64,000 nucleotides of DNA from contig NZ_AHCD03000026.1 in NCBI RefSeq assembly GCF_000238295.3, forward strand, positions 370,253 to 434,252. The letters are read 5' to 3'. The DNA is from Pseudoalteromonas rubra. Lineage in GTDB: Bacteria; Pseudomonadota; Gammaproteobacteria; Enterobacterales; Alteromonadaceae. The translations under genes and the position numbers were made by a program. The notes beneath the pieces were generated by a model. That model was not told where the DNA came from. It did not search any database and saw only the letters and a list, made by a program, of their open reading frames with translations. This document shows, in pieces, positions 1-8,548 of this stretch; the first letter of the stretch is position 1, and each line of letters opens with the position of its first letter.

Positions 1-1
1 T

Positions 2-550
2 AAAAAAAGCCACCCCAACGTCATTTTAGATATTATGGTCGACAACAACCTGGGAGACCTGGTCGCAGAAAAAGTGGATGTTGCTTTACACCTGGGGGAG
101 TTACCCGACAGCAACTATATTTGCAAACGCCTTACGACATTTAATACTTATGTTGTTGCCAGTAAAGAGTACTGGCGCAGCCACCCAAAACCCAGTCATC
201 CAAGTGAGTTAATTAATCACCCGTGTATTCGCTATCGCCACTGTAAAACCGGTAATAAGTGGAGTTTCAGTGATATTGGAAAGCAGTTTTTAGTTGATAT
301 AGGGACGTCCCATATCTGTGACAGTGATGAAATGCTGATCTCTTTCGCACTAGACGGCTCAGGTATTGCCACCGCGTTAGACTTTACATCGAAGCAATAC
401 ATTGAAGACGGGACGTTAGAGACATGTCTTGAGGAGTGGACTCACGAAGTGCAGCTCAATGCCTTGTTGCAGCACAGAGACAATATGTCGAGCCGCGTAA
501 GAAACTTCATCGATGCACTTATCACACTGATCCCGAGTCTAAATACCTAA
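2..550 (+). CDS. LysR-family transcriptional regulator, C-terminal part (5' end outside window)
   Basis: The frame is open from base 2, so the gene begins upstream and only its last 182 codons are here. They form the effector-binding half of a LysR regulator: the early DLVAEKVDVALHLGELPDS stretch corresponds to the conserved segment where family members read DLV-EG-DLA-R-G-L-DS, followed by the usual alternating fold and the GSGIA motif. The DNA-binding helix-turn-helix is not visible. It points into the biosynthetic operon at 808, so it is a plausible regulator of it, but LysR genes more often regulate a divergent neighbour and the left neighbour is not in view. The effector cannot be told from sequence. 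Confidence 0.85.
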   Translation, partial: KKSHPNVILDIMVDNNLGDLVAEKVDVALHLGELPDSNYICKRLTTFNTYVVASKEYWRSHPKPSHPSELINHPCIRYRHCKTGNKWSFSDIGKQFLVDIGTSHICDSDEMLISFALDGSGIATALDFTSKQYIEDGTLETCLEEWTHEVQLNALLQHRDNMSSRVRNFIDALITLIPSLNT

Positions 551-557
551 CCGGCCA

Positions 558-579
558 GGAGTGATAATTATATCACTCC
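558..579 (+). terminator. Stem-loop after the LysR gene
   Basis: A perfect 9-bp stem (GGAGTGATA with TATCACTCC) closes a 4-base loop 8 bases after the LysR stop. The nearest T-run begins about 10 bases further on, so it is only a fair intrinsic terminator. Confidence 0.45.
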
Positions 580-627
580 GCAGCATGATTATTTTTTTCT
601 CTTTATAACACAAAAATTTAACACAAG

Positions 628-655
628 ATGATATACTATATCAGCGGTATATCAT
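628..655. promoter_or_regulatory. Perfect inverted repeat in the promoter region of the oxygenase operon
   Basis: ATGATATAC (628-636) and GTATATCAT (647-655) are perfect 9-bp arms around a 10-base spacer. The arm centres lie 19 bases apart, about two helical turns, as for a dimeric regulator. It sits 150 bases before the first gene of the operon and just after a LysR gene. The binding protein is unknown; a cruciform or RNA hairpin without regulatory role is the alternative. Confidence 0.4.
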
Positions 656-807
656 GCCTCCTCGCCTTTTCTTGTCTGTACATATATTCCACTGATTGTT
701 CCACTTAGTAACATCTGATGTATGAGATTCTGAACATTACTTCAAGTACCCTTAACCTCAACATACAAGCTCATAATTGAGAATTAACATCATTGGAGGT
801 TAAGGCA

Positions 808-1851
808 ATGAGTATCAGCGCAGTTCCAAAAGGACGAGGATTGGAACTTAACTTCAGCAAAGGGCTGACCAGTTCAAATGCCGTGCACAGTTATTTGCAA
901 AGCAACTTGAGCAATTATGATCAGGAAATAGAGCCTTACGTTATTAGTGAAATTGCAAAGCACGTAATACGGCAAAAACTATTTGAAAATCAGTCTATCT
1001 TACAAAAAGTAGAAAACTTTGCTGAAGACAATGAATATGACTGGATAATCTTTAACAACTGTTTTGATACATCAGGTATACCATCGACGCCTTGCAATGA
1101 TAATCCACCTGAACATAAAACATGGAAAATGCCAGCGGCAACATTAATGGGATTAATTTCTCTAACTGGACACAAAGTTGCCAGTTATAAAGGTGAAATG
1201 AATGGGCGTTTAGCCCACATGGTGATGCCAGCAAAAAATAACCCGTTATATCAAAGCCGCTCAACAAAACAGCTCAAACCACACACCGAAGTGGTGAATG
1301 GGCTTTGGCCTGAAGAAATAAAAACCAATACAGACAAACACTGTATTGCACCCGACATATTTGGTCTGGCCAGCATCAGGAACCCAACCAATTGCGCTAC
1401 ACGGGTTTGGTATTTGCAAGATCTGTTGGATAGCCTGCCCTACTCAACCATTCGCAATTTAATGCGGCCCGAATTTAGAACCACCAGCCAGTCTAGCTTC
1501 GACATTAACTATGTAAACGAAGGGGTGAGCGTCATCGCGGAAATCAATGGCAAGCTCAACATTCGCTTTAGCTATAGCAAGCTGGAAGGGTTAACGCCAC
1601 GTGCCAAATCCGCACTGACGGAACTCAAGGCATACCTTGATGATGAGCGTACCGTCACACGTCTCGTGCTCAAACCAGGACAAGTCCTCATTCTCAATAA
1701 CAGAACACTCCTGCATGGCAGAGACAACCTCACCAACCACGCCCTGTACGATGGCAATGACAGGTGGCTAATCCGAATGTATGGGTTTAGTTATGATGGC
1801 TGGAGAAAACTGCCGAAAAATGAACGCCTTCAACATGTAGCAACCGTATAA
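808..1851 (+). CDS. Fe(II)/2-oxoglutarate-dependent oxygenase, clavaminate synthase-like
   Basis: This 347-aa protein resembles the clavaminate synthase / AsnO / VioC branch, which hydroxylates or desaturates free or carrier-bound amino acids using 2-oxoglutarate and oxygen. The facial triad appears as H-x-E in PHTEVV near residue 163 and a distal His in LLHGRDN near residue 304, with the 2-oxoglutarate-binding Arg in RWLIRMY shortly after. I prefer the ATG at 808 over a TTG 15 bases upstream, because a GGAGG ribosome site lies at 795-799, within the longer reading. It opens a long rightward gene set and is followed after 22 bases by an aminotransferase, so an amino acid derived substrate is likely. 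The substrate itself cannot be named. Confidence 0.8.
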   Translation: MSISAVPKGRGLELNFSKGLTSSNAVHSYLQSNLSNYDQEIEPYVISEIAKHVIRQKLFENQSILQKVENFAEDNEYDWIIFNNCFDTSGIPSTPCNDNPPEHKTWKMPAATLMGLISLTGHKVASYKGEMNGRLAHMVMPAKNNPLYQSRSTKQLKPHTEVVNGLWPEEIKTNTDKHCIAPDIFGLASIRNPTNCATRVWYLQDLLDSLPYSTIRNLMRPEFRTTSQSSFDINYVNEGVSVIAEINGKLNIRFSYSKLEGLTPRAKSALTELKAYLDDERTVTRLVLKPGQVLILNNRTLLHGRDNLTNHALYDGNDRWLIRMYGFSYDGWRKLPKNERLQHVATV

Positions 1852-1873
1852 AAAGAGAAGAAAAGGGAAAAAA

Positions 1874-3094
1874 ATGATTTCACCGTTAGTAGGAAGTGAT
1901 AGGTACTTTGCCAAAAATGATGCACCTATTTTATTTAAAAAGGCAAAAAACTACACAGTGACAGACCAAAATGGCAACCAGTATATCGACTTCATTCTGG
2001 GCCTGGGACCCGTCATATTAGGCCATTCTGATGAAGAGTTTGTGCGCAGAGTATCAGAACAACTGAGCAATGGCCTGTCATTTCCTGGTTTTGCCGATGT
2101 GCATAGCGAACTTGCCAAAGTGTATGAAGCCCAGTATCAGGATATGCGAGTTGTTACCCTATTCAAAACCAGTTCAGAAGCCGTAACCGCAGCAATGCGC
2201 TGCGCCATGCTGGAAACAGGTCGCAGTAAATTCATCCGTTGTGGTTTCTTAGGATGGCACGACAGCCAGATTGCCAACACACCAAGCTGGCACGAATGGC
2301 CAGGCAGTGAAAAGCGCGAAGCACTGAGATTCTCACAAGGTATGCGCGGGATTGATGGTGAGCAGGGCGTATTTAACTGGACGGATGGTGATATCGCGAG
2401 CCTGACAGCACTGTTGAGCGAACACGGCGACACCACAGCCGCCTTTGCCATTGATGTCTACCAGCTGGCATTCATGACCACTGAAACATTACAACAGGCA
2501 ACCGCGCTGTGTCGCCAATATGGCATAAAAATCATCATCGACGAAACCAAAACCGCCGGCAGAGCAAACCCGGCAGGCATGCTTGATACGCAAGCGATCC
2601 CAGCAGATTACATCATCCTTGGTAAAGCCGTGGGCAATGGATTACCACTGGCGGTGCTGCTCGGCAAGCCAGAGCACATCAAGATTTATCAAAACGCGAG
2701 GATTGGCGGTACCCACACCAAAGAAGTCCTGTCAGCGCACGCCGGGATCATAGTCGCAGACATAATGCAGCAACGAGAAGGCTATGCGCGCCTGCCGCTC
2801 ATCTGCCAAAAGATTGTTTCAACCATCAATGCCGCCATCACCCACTCGGCCACAACCGAGTTACTCAGCGCAACCAGCTTATTAAACGACACCCTGTTTG
2901 ATCTGCGCTTTTCAGACCCTATGCTGAACAACTTTGCGGCCAGAGAGCAGCTGAAACAGACCATGATCGCTGAGGGTATTTTCATGCTGCAGGGGCACAA
3001 CTCATTCGTGTGTCTAGCCCATGAGCAAATCGATTTTAGCCAACTGGAAGACAAGTTAACCACCTCGCTGCGTAACTGGTCAACACAACTGTAA
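1874..3094 (+). CDS. Class III PLP-dependent aminotransferase (glutamate-1-semialdehyde mutase-like)
   Basis: A 406-aa fold-type I aminotransferase. Seen in order: the N-terminal DQNGNQYIDFILGLGPVILGH segment (typical of the class), the substrate-side TSSEAVTAAMR helix, the cofactor Asp in IIIDETKTAGR, and the Schiff-base lysine in ILGKAVGNGLPLA near residue 251. GGTHTKEVLSAHA matches the GTYSGNPLA-type phosphate-binding segment. Resemblance is closest to the glutamate-1-semialdehyde aminomutase subgroup, but a hemL for haem synthesis would not normally sit in such an operon. A dedicated biosynthetic transamination or 1,2-amino shift is more likely. A GGGAAAAAA ribosome site precedes the ATG. 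Confidence 0.85.
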   Translation: MISPLVGSDRYFAKNDAPILFKKAKNYTVTDQNGNQYIDFILGLGPVILGHSDEEFVRRVSEQLSNGLSFPGFADVHSELAKVYEAQYQDMRVVTLFKTSSEAVTAAMRCAMLETGRSKFIRCGFLGWHDSQIANTPSWHEWPGSEKREALRFSQGMRGIDGEQGVFNWTDGDIASLTALLSEHGDTTAAFAIDVYQLAFMTTETLQQATALCRQYGIKIIIDETKTAGRANPAGMLDTQAIPADYIILGKAVGNGLPLAVLLGKPEHIKIYQNARIGGTHTKEVLSAHAGIIVADIMQQREGYARLPLICQKIVSTINAAITHSATTELLSATSLLNDTLFDLRFSDPMLNNFAAREQLKQTMIAEGIFMLQGHNSFVCLAHEQIDFSQLEDKLTTSLRNWSTQL

Positions 3095-3112
3095 GCATAC
3101 CAAGGACGACTC

Positions 3113-3688
3113 ATGAACAAAGAAAATACAATCAATGAATTACAAGGTTTGTTGGAAAACTACGCGACAACATACGAGATAGAGGCACGGTATCGGGAGC
3201 ATATGTTGTCATTCCTGAAAAACAGTGACGACCCCATTTACAGTAGCAATCAGGCAGGGCACTTTACCGCTTCTGCCTGGGTCTTGTCGCATGATCGCCA
3301 GCACGTGTTGCTCACTCAGCATGCTAAAATTGGCAAGTGGTTTCAGCTTGGTGGCCACATTGAGCCAGAAGACAGCTCTTTTATTGATGCCTGCTTGCGC
3401 GAAGCAACCGAAGAAAGCGGCATCACCTCACTGTCATCAGCAAACACCTTTGTGCTCGACATCGATATTCACGATATCCCGGAATACAAAGGAATACCGC
3501 AGCATCCGCACTATGATGTGACCTGCTACTTTGTTGCCCCGGCGCAGGCAAAAGCGATTAAAAATGCGGAATCAAAACAGTTGCAATGGATACCGCTCGA
3601 GCAAGTAAAAGCACTCACCGACGATCCGGCGATCCACAGAATGGTCGAGAAAACACTCGAATTAGAGATCTATAAAGACAATGCTTAA
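3113..3688 (+). CDS. Nudix hydrolase
   Basis: A 191-aa Nudix protein. The box runs GGHIEPEDSSFIDACLREAT followed by EESGI, giving the metal-binding REATEE core. Spacing between the first Gly and the RE pair is slightly longer than the textbook box, as in other GGHxEPxD-type members. About 75 residues precede the Nudix fold, more than in minimal members. Nudix enzymes cleave nucleoside diphosphates linked to another moiety; the substrate here is unknown. It follows the aminotransferase after 18 bases and overlaps the next gene by 8 bases, so it is translated with its neighbours. Confidence 0.85.
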   Translation: MNKENTINELQGLLENYATTYEIEARYREHMLSFLKNSDDPIYSSNQAGHFTASAWVLSHDRQHVLLTQHAKIGKWFQLGGHIEPEDSSFIDACLREATEESGITSLSSANTFVLDIDIHDIPEYKGIPQHPHYDVTCYFVAPAQAKAIKNAESKQLQWIPLEQVKALTDDPAIHRMVEKTLELEIYKDNA

Positions 3689-4526
3689 ATACCATTTAAA
3701 AGGTATATCCGCAAACGTCATTTGGGGTTCTCTGCCTTTATATTTTTATTTCTCTGGCGAGTATCCCCCGCTTTTCTTCTTGCTGGCACAAATTATCAGC
3801 ACCTTTATATTGCTGGGTTTGTACCTAAAATTAATGAGAGCAGAGGAAACGCAGCGCTTTAGCTTAAAGCTAAACCTGATCCCCGCATTATTATTAATGC
3901 TGAATTGGGGTGGATATGCCGTAGCAATAAAGTCGGGCTATGTAATTGAGGCAAGCTACGCCTATCTTTTACTGCCTATTTTATTGCTGTCAGTGAGTAT
4001 TTTTAGCGGCGAGAGTAATCAGAAAAAGGACTGGTTCTTTTTCTCGCTCTCCCTCTTTATCGTTTTTCTTGAGTTCTATATTAGCGGCAATTTTCCATTT
4101 ATAGGTCTGCTGATCTCCGTGCCATTTGTGCTGTATTTACTGTGGCATAAGAAGCACAACCTAGATCCATTAACAGGGCTATTTAATGAAACCAAAGCGA
4201 TGCTACCGCTGTGTTGTTTATTGTGGTTTTTCATTGATTTTGGATTTATAGAAAGTGTGAAATTAAATGACTGGGCAATGCTATTAATGTTGGGCTTCAT
4301 TACCTTTTTACCACTCACACTGTTTGTGAGTGCAAGTAAAAAAGTGAGCTTTAATGTGTTGTCTTTATATCAGATTATGTCTCCTATTTTAGGCATGATC
4401 ATCGGGTTTCATTTATACCACCAGGACATAAGCACTTATAAATTTATCCTGTACTCATCACTGGCTTTGACCTTGATCGTGTACAACATGACAAATCAAA
4501 TTGGGACAAAAAATGAATCTTACTGA
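3681..4526 (+). CDS. EamA/RarD-like multi-spanning inner-membrane transporter
   Basis: A 281-aa, very hydrophobic protein with about nine or ten predicted membrane helices, in the size class of DMT-superfamily exporters (EamA, RarD). The opening (KGISANVIWGSLPLYFYF) is close to the start of RarD-type proteins. Such carriers usually export amino acids or metabolites. The segment is visibly richer in A and T than genes on either side of the operon, which may reflect its hydrophobic codons or recent transfer. It overlaps the Nudix gene by 8 bases and the phosphatase gene by 14. Export of a pathway product or intermediate is inferred from position. Confidence 0.7.
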   Translation: MLKYHLKGISANVIWGSLPLYFYFSGEYPPLFFLLAQIISTFILLGLYLKLMRAEETQRFSLKLNLIPALLLMLNWGGYAVAIKSGYVIEASYAYLLLPILLLSVSIFSGESNQKKDWFFFSLSLFIVFLEFYISGNFPFIGLLISVPFVLYLLWHKKHNLDPLTGLFNETKAMLPLCCLLWFFIDFGFIESVKLNDWAMLLMLGFITFLPLTLFVSASKKVSFNVLSLYQIMSPILGMIIGFHLYHQDISTYKFILYSSLALTLIVYNMTNQIGTKNESY

Positions 4527-5319
4527 TTTACTTGATGAAGTGGTGAAAATTGCAAAGGAAGCTGCACAAATAATAGAGAAATCTAAGCTCAATGCTGAGT
4601 TCTCTATGAAAAGTGATAATACGTTTGTCAGTAAAGTGGATATTAACGTTGAGGAGTTCATTAGCCTGGCGCTTAAATCCCTTGATTACAATATCCCCGT
4701 GTTTGGCGAAGAGCTGGGTGTATCAGGGATGGAGACACAAGACACTTACTGGCTAATCGACCCCATCGACGGCACAGCCTGGTACCGATTGGGGGTGCCT
4801 ATTTATGGTTCACTGATCAGCCTGATTGATAAAGGCGAACCCGTATTAGGATGTGTGGCGTTACCCGGGATCAATGAGGTGTGCTACGCAGCTAAGGGAC
4901 TCGGCTGTTTTATTGAAACACCTTATCAAGCGGCCACCAGAGTCACCATTGAGGATCCGGTCACCTCAGTCAAAAAGGCAGTGATCACTGCATCGGGTAT
5001 TCATGGCACCAACCTGTGGCTTGAAAATGGCAAGTATCCGTGGCGGATCGATAACGTATTTCACGAAGCGCGACTCTTTAAACTGTCAGGTGATTGCATT
5101 CAGCATGTCCAGGTCGCCTGCGGCCGAGTCGATGCAGCCATCGACACCATCATGAAGCCGTGGGACAGCGCCGCACTGATTGTGTGTTTGCAAGAAGCCG
5201 GTGCTGTGGTCATGGACTTACACGGCAATCAGGATCAGTTATTAAAACGCGACTCTCTGTTGTCAGCGGCTTCCCTGCCCCTGGCACAAGAACTATTAGA
5301 AAAACTTTCATATCAATAA
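4513..5319 (+). CDS. Inositol monophosphatase-family phosphatase
   Basis: A 268-aa Mg2+/Li+-sensitive-type phosphatase fold (IMPase, CysQ, FBPase and histidinol-phosphatase family). Metal ligands are seen in FGEE (near residue 67), DPIDGT (near residue 88) and WDSAA (near residue 217). The usual DGT-x-x-F segment reads DGTAWYRLG, so the substrate loop differs from both CysQ and SuhB. I use the ATG at 4513; the TTG at 4501 lies deeper inside the preceding gene. It is one of three unrelated phosphatases in this operon, which suggests one or more phosphorylated intermediates. Substrate unknown. Confidence 0.8.
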   Translation: MNLTDLLDEVVKIAKEAAQIIEKSKLNAEFSMKSDNTFVSKVDINVEEFISLALKSLDYNIPVFGEELGVSGMETQDTYWLIDPIDGTAWYRLGVPIYGSLISLIDKGEPVLGCVALPGINEVCYAAKGLGCFIETPYQAATRVTIEDPVTSVKKAVITASGIHGTNLWLENGKYPWRIDNVFHEARLFKLSGDCIQHVQVACGRVDAAIDTIMKPWDSAALIVCLQEAGAVVMDLHGNQDQLLKRDSLLSAASLPLAQELLEKLSYQ

Positions 5320-5326
5320 GCGAAAA

Positions 5327-5354
5327 GCAGCGCGGACAGTGTGTCCAGCGCTGC
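5327..5354 (+). other. Strong stem-loop between phosphatase and ankyrin genes
   Basis: Arms GCAGCGCGGACA and TGTCC-AGCGCTGC pair almost perfectly around a 3-base loop (one unpaired A). No T-run follows, so it is unlikely to terminate transcription. It may separate or stabilise mRNA segments within the operon. Confidence 0.4.
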
Positions 5355-5403
5355 CACCCCAGATCATAAAACATAACAAAAAACTCTTAGAGACGAGGTT
5401 GGA

Positions 5404-5895
5404 ATGAACAAGGAAATTTTAGAACTAGCGCAACAGCAACAATGGACTCAGCTAACCACACTTTTGCAAGCGGACAACGTAGCGGTCAATGTGCAAGACG
5501 AAAAAGGCTACTCCCCCTTACATTATGCGGCGATTCAAGGACAGTGTGAGGTCATCGATGCCCTGGTCGCCAAGGGCTGCGCGCTTGAGGTGGCGACTGG
5601 CAACGGCAGTACCGCACTGCATAAAGCTGCTACCTTTGGTCAGCTTGATGCCATCCATACCTTACTCACGCTGGGCGCCGATTTAGAAGCCAGAACCAAC
5701 AACCCGGATGTGCCTTCTTTTAGTGCACGTACCCCTTTGCATGAAGCCGCAGTCGAAGGCCATGCCGACGCAGTCACGCTGTTACTTTCACTTGGCGCTG
5801 ATCAAAACGCCCTGACAGACGCACAGGAAACCGCGCTTGACCTGGCCGTATATTATAAACATACCGACGCCACAGCGGCCTTGTCGCGTTCTTAA
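5404..5895 (+). CDS. Small ankyrin-repeat protein
   Basis: A 163-aa protein made of four ankyrin repeats, recognisable from GYSPLHYAAIQGQCEVIDALV, STALHKAATFGQLDAIHTLL, RTPLHEAAVEGHADAVTLLL and a degenerate last unit ETALDLAVYYKHTDATAA. There is no signal peptide or membrane segment, so it is cytoplasmic. Ankyrin repeats bind protein partners; a scaffold or inhibitor role for an enzyme of the operon is possible but not shown. It begins with a GAGG site shortly upstream and ends 17 bases before the next gene. Confidence 0.85.
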   Translation: MNKEILELAQQQQWTQLTTLLQADNVAVNVQDEKGYSPLHYAAIQGQCEVIDALVAKGCALEVATGNGSTALHKAATFGQLDAIHTLLTLGADLEARTNNPDVPSFSARTPLHEAAVEGHADAVTLLLSLGADQNALTDAQETALDLAVYYKHTDATAALSRS

Positions 5896-5912
5896 TTTAA
5901 AGTGAACGCATT

Positions 5913-6692
5913 ATGCTTACAGAAATAAAAGCCAGACATTGGCTGTTTGACATTGACGGCACAATCGCCTTTAACAACCAACCCGTCAGTACGGCGTTGA
6001 CCGACGCCCTGGTCGAATTAAGTGATGACAGCGACGTGATCTTCGCCACAGCCAGGCCGTTTCGGGATGTGTTACAGGTGCTGCCAACCGAGCTACGCAA
6101 CAATACTATCTCTTGTACCAATGGGGCTTTGCTATTTAAGCAGCACAAAGTTTACGCTGAACAACATTTCACTAAGAACACCAGCATCCGATTGATACAT
6201 TTGCTCGAGGATCTGGATGCGCCCTATATTCTGGATTGTGCGCAGGGGTTTTACCTGAGTCGCACCAGCCACCCCTTTTTTGAGTACACCCAGGGGAGTT
6301 ACAAAGCACCCAAAATCTCCCAGCAAGCGGCGTTGGCCCAGGGTATCAATAAAATTCAGGTGTTTGATACCCAGCTCATTGAACTGTTGAACAGAGATGC
6401 TGAGCGACTTGGGATCACGGTCTACCCTTATGCTGGCGTCGACTTTTTTGATATCTCTCCAACTGGGTGTTGTAAATCCAACCTGTTTCAGCAACTCGAT
6501 ATCGATCCCCTTAATAGTATCGCCTTTGGCAATGATTCAAACGACCTGCACCTGATCAAACAAGCACAAGTGGGCGTCTGCATCGGGTCGCACCCGCAAC
6601 TCAATCAGGCTGCTGACCTGACGCTTAACCAGACCTGCCCGGAGCAAGCATTAATTCACATCATCAGGGAGAGAGCTTTTGAAAACCTATAA
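5913..6692 (+). CDS. HAD-superfamily hydrolase, Cof/IIB type
   Basis: A 259-aa HAD phosphatase with the nucleophile motif FDIDGT (residues ~12-17), the motif II threonine in FATARP, and motif IV as FGNDSNDLHLI, the usual GDGxND replaced by GNDSND. The large cap domain between motifs II and III marks the IIB (Cof) class, which dephosphorylates sugar phosphates, nucleotides or flavin/PLP-type phosphates. It overlaps the next HAD gene by 14 bases. Two different HAD enzymes plus an IMPase-type enzyme in a row is unusual for housekeeping DNA. Confidence 0.8.
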   Translation: MLTEIKARHWLFDIDGTIAFNNQPVSTALTDALVELSDDSDVIFATARPFRDVLQVLPTELRNNTISCTNGALLFKQHKVYAEQHFTKNTSIRLIHLLEDLDAPYILDCAQGFYLSRTSHPFFEYTQGSYKAPKISQQAALAQGINKIQVFDTQLIELLNRDAERLGITVYPYAGVDFFDISPTGCCKSNLFQQLDIDPLNSIAFGNDSNDLHLIKQAQVGVCIGSHPQLNQAADLTLNQTCPEQALIHIIRERAFENL

Positions 6693-7347
6693 GCTAGTCA
6701 CGTTTGATTTTGATGGTACCTTGTGTGACACCGCGCCTGCCATTATCAGCACACTTCAGCAGCTGTTTCCCGGTACTGAACAGACACAGATAGACGCGCA
6801 GTTATCCGTGGGTACCCCGCTTAAATCTGTGATTGCCCAGTTACATCAGCACCCTCTGTCTGCCGCTGAGCTGGATGCACTGTGCCACCAATATCGGGCG
6901 CTATACAATCAGGAACACCATCGGTTACAAGTACCATTTCCTCATGCCAGAGACACCATCATGGCGTTCAGACAAGCTGGTGCGCAGTGCCTGATCGTCA
7001 GCAATAAGGGCGAAGCCGCACTCAATGCCTTCGTACAGCAGTACGCATTCACGTCGCTCTTTGACGATGTGATAGGAGAGCGCGTCGGCATAGCAGGCAA
7101 GCCACAGCCGGATGTCTATGAGCAAGTGATCCGCCCGGCTTACCCAGACATTAAACCCGAGCACATATTGCATATTGGCGACACCACAGCAGATCTGGCA
7201 TTTGCTCATGCCATCGGTGCCGACAGCGCCTATCTGACCCATGGCTTTGGCGATGATGAAGCAGCTCTGGCGATGCAGCCGACCTGGTATTGCAGTCACT
7301 TCGAAGCACTTACACAACAGTTGGCATTAGGAGGGCAGCATGTTTGA
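6679..7347 (+). CDS. HAD-superfamily hydrolase, phosphoglycolate phosphatase-like (IA type)
   Basis: A 222-aa HAD enzyme: nucleophile motif FDFDGTLCDT at residues ~9-18, helical cap, motif II IVSNKG, motif III lysine in GKPQPDVY, and motif IV HIGDTTADLAFAHAIG. Size and motifs match the phosphoglycolate phosphatase / beta-phosphoglucomutase subclass. The start is a TTG with a purine-rich GGGAGAGAG site 2-10 bases before it; no ATG fits. The stop overlaps the ATG of the next gene by 8 bases. Substrate unknown. Confidence 0.8.
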   Translation: MKTYKLVTFDFDGTLCDTAPAIISTLQQLFPGTEQTQIDAQLSVGTPLKSVIAQLHQHPLSAAELDALCHQYRALYNQEHHRLQVPFPHARDTIMAFRQAGAQCLIVSNKGEAALNAFVQQYAFTSLFDDVIGERVGIAGKPQPDVYEQVIRPAYPDIKPEHILHIGDTTADLAFAHAIGADSAYLTHGFGDDEAALAMQPTWYCSHFEALTQQLALGGQHV

Positions 7348-8548
7348 TTATAGCCCTGCTAAGCTGCCGTTTGTAAATCAAGCTGACAGAGTGCTTAAGC
7401 ATAACCATTTCGTCAAATCGTTATTCTGGCAAAGCTGGCATGATTGCTTCGAGCAGCATGCATTGCCCAAGCTGCCTGAGCCGATTGCAAAATTATGGAC
7501 ACACTCCAGGGAAATATTCCAGCTGGCCTTTATCGCCCACCGTTATGGCATGATCTTTTTTGCTTCCCGACGTGAAGTCTCCGCACGGTTGGCAACAATC
7601 ACAGCAAAGAGCCAACAAATCGATGAGGTTTACCGGGTTTTGTCACAGCAACAACTGCTCAATACCATTTACAACCTGACCATCAATCAGTTTGTCTTTA
7701 GCTGGCCCAGTAAAGCGGCGTGTGCGCAGATGATTGCACCAAACCAGTTTCAGCTCAGCAAAGAACAGGTGCTGTACTATCGCGATGACGCATTTTACAG
7801 ACACAGTGAACAGGTAAAGCGGCTCGGTGATGAGGTGGTGTATGATCTGCATGATTTTGCACACTTGGTCAGCACCCTGTGTAAGCCCACACTATACGGT
7901 TGCTATTATCACGACTTGAGTGCCAAGATCACCAACAAGCAATTTCGCAGTATGATTTCTCTGCCGGGAAAACGCGACCTGGACAGTCAAATTGTCGCAG
8001 ACGGGTTTGTCTACACCTGTCTGACCCGACATCTGTACGACACCCTGGTGACTGAGCCATTTTCAACCCCGGATGATCTGGTCGAAGCCATCGCAGAACA
8101 ACTCAGCCGCTACTATCTGGCAGAACAAACCCTCACCAGCGCGCAAGATGGTAAATCCTACCGGTTAAATGCCCCCATTGAAACCGGTCAGCTTGTGATA
8201 TTGGCCCTGAATAAGCTCTATGAACACTCAGCATCAGAAGTCGAGCACTCCGTATTTATCCGGGCAGAACAAGACAGCGGGGTGCTTGAGCTCTCCCCGT
8301 CAAACCGCTTGCAGGCACTGGCCGCACCGTTAAAGTGGCTGTACCCCGAAGCGCGCAATACCATTCGCCATCGTGCCCATGCACTGTCTTACATTAAAAC
8401 AGCCAAAGCGCTGATCCCCATGCGCCCGGCGGAAGCCTCAATTTTAGACCAGGTTGTGCAGTTGCTCGGTGCCGACCCTGCGGCACTGCGCACAATTTTA
8501 GAGTTGCTATCACTTAACTCCACGCTCAATAAGGAAGAATTACTATGA
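7340..8548 (+). CDS. Unrecognised 402-aa protein of the oxygenase/nucleotidyltransferase operon
   Basis: I do not recognise a family. The protein is soluble, without signal peptide or membrane helix, of mixed helical character and rich in Gln, Leu and His. Segments with possible catalytic polar residues include YDLHDFAHL (~167-175), YYHDLSAKI (~193-201) and RHRAHALSY (~344-352). It lies between HAD and phosphoribosyltransferase genes, overlapping the first by 8 bases and the second by 4, so it is probably translated in step with them and works in the same pathway. A structure prediction would be the natural first test of fold. Confidence 0.6.
   Translation: MFDYSPAKLPFVNQADRVLKHNHFVKSLFWQSWHDCFEQHALPKLPEPIAKLWTHSREIFQLAFIAHRYGMIFFASRREVSARLATITAKSQQIDEVYRVLSQQQLLNTIYNLTINQFVFSWPSKAACAQMIAPNQFQLSKEQVLYYRDDAFYRHSEQVKRLGDEVVYDLHDFAHLVSTLCKPTLYGCYYHDLSAKITNKQFRSMISLPGKRDLDSQIVADGFVYTCLTRHLYDTLVTEPFSTPDDLVEAIAEQLSRYYLAEQTLTSAQDGKSYRLNAPIETGQLVILALNKLYEHSASEVEHSVFIRAEQDSGVLELSPSNRLQALAAPLKWLYPEARNTIRHRAHALSYIKTAKALIPMRPAEASILDQVVQLLGADPAALRTILELLSLNSTLNKEELL

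Noticed and set aside
1874..3094. hemL (haem biosynthetic glutamate-1-semialdehyde aminomutase)
   Set aside because: The motifs are only related; its place between oxygenase and Nudix genes in an operon with efflux genes does not fit tetrapyrrole synthesis.
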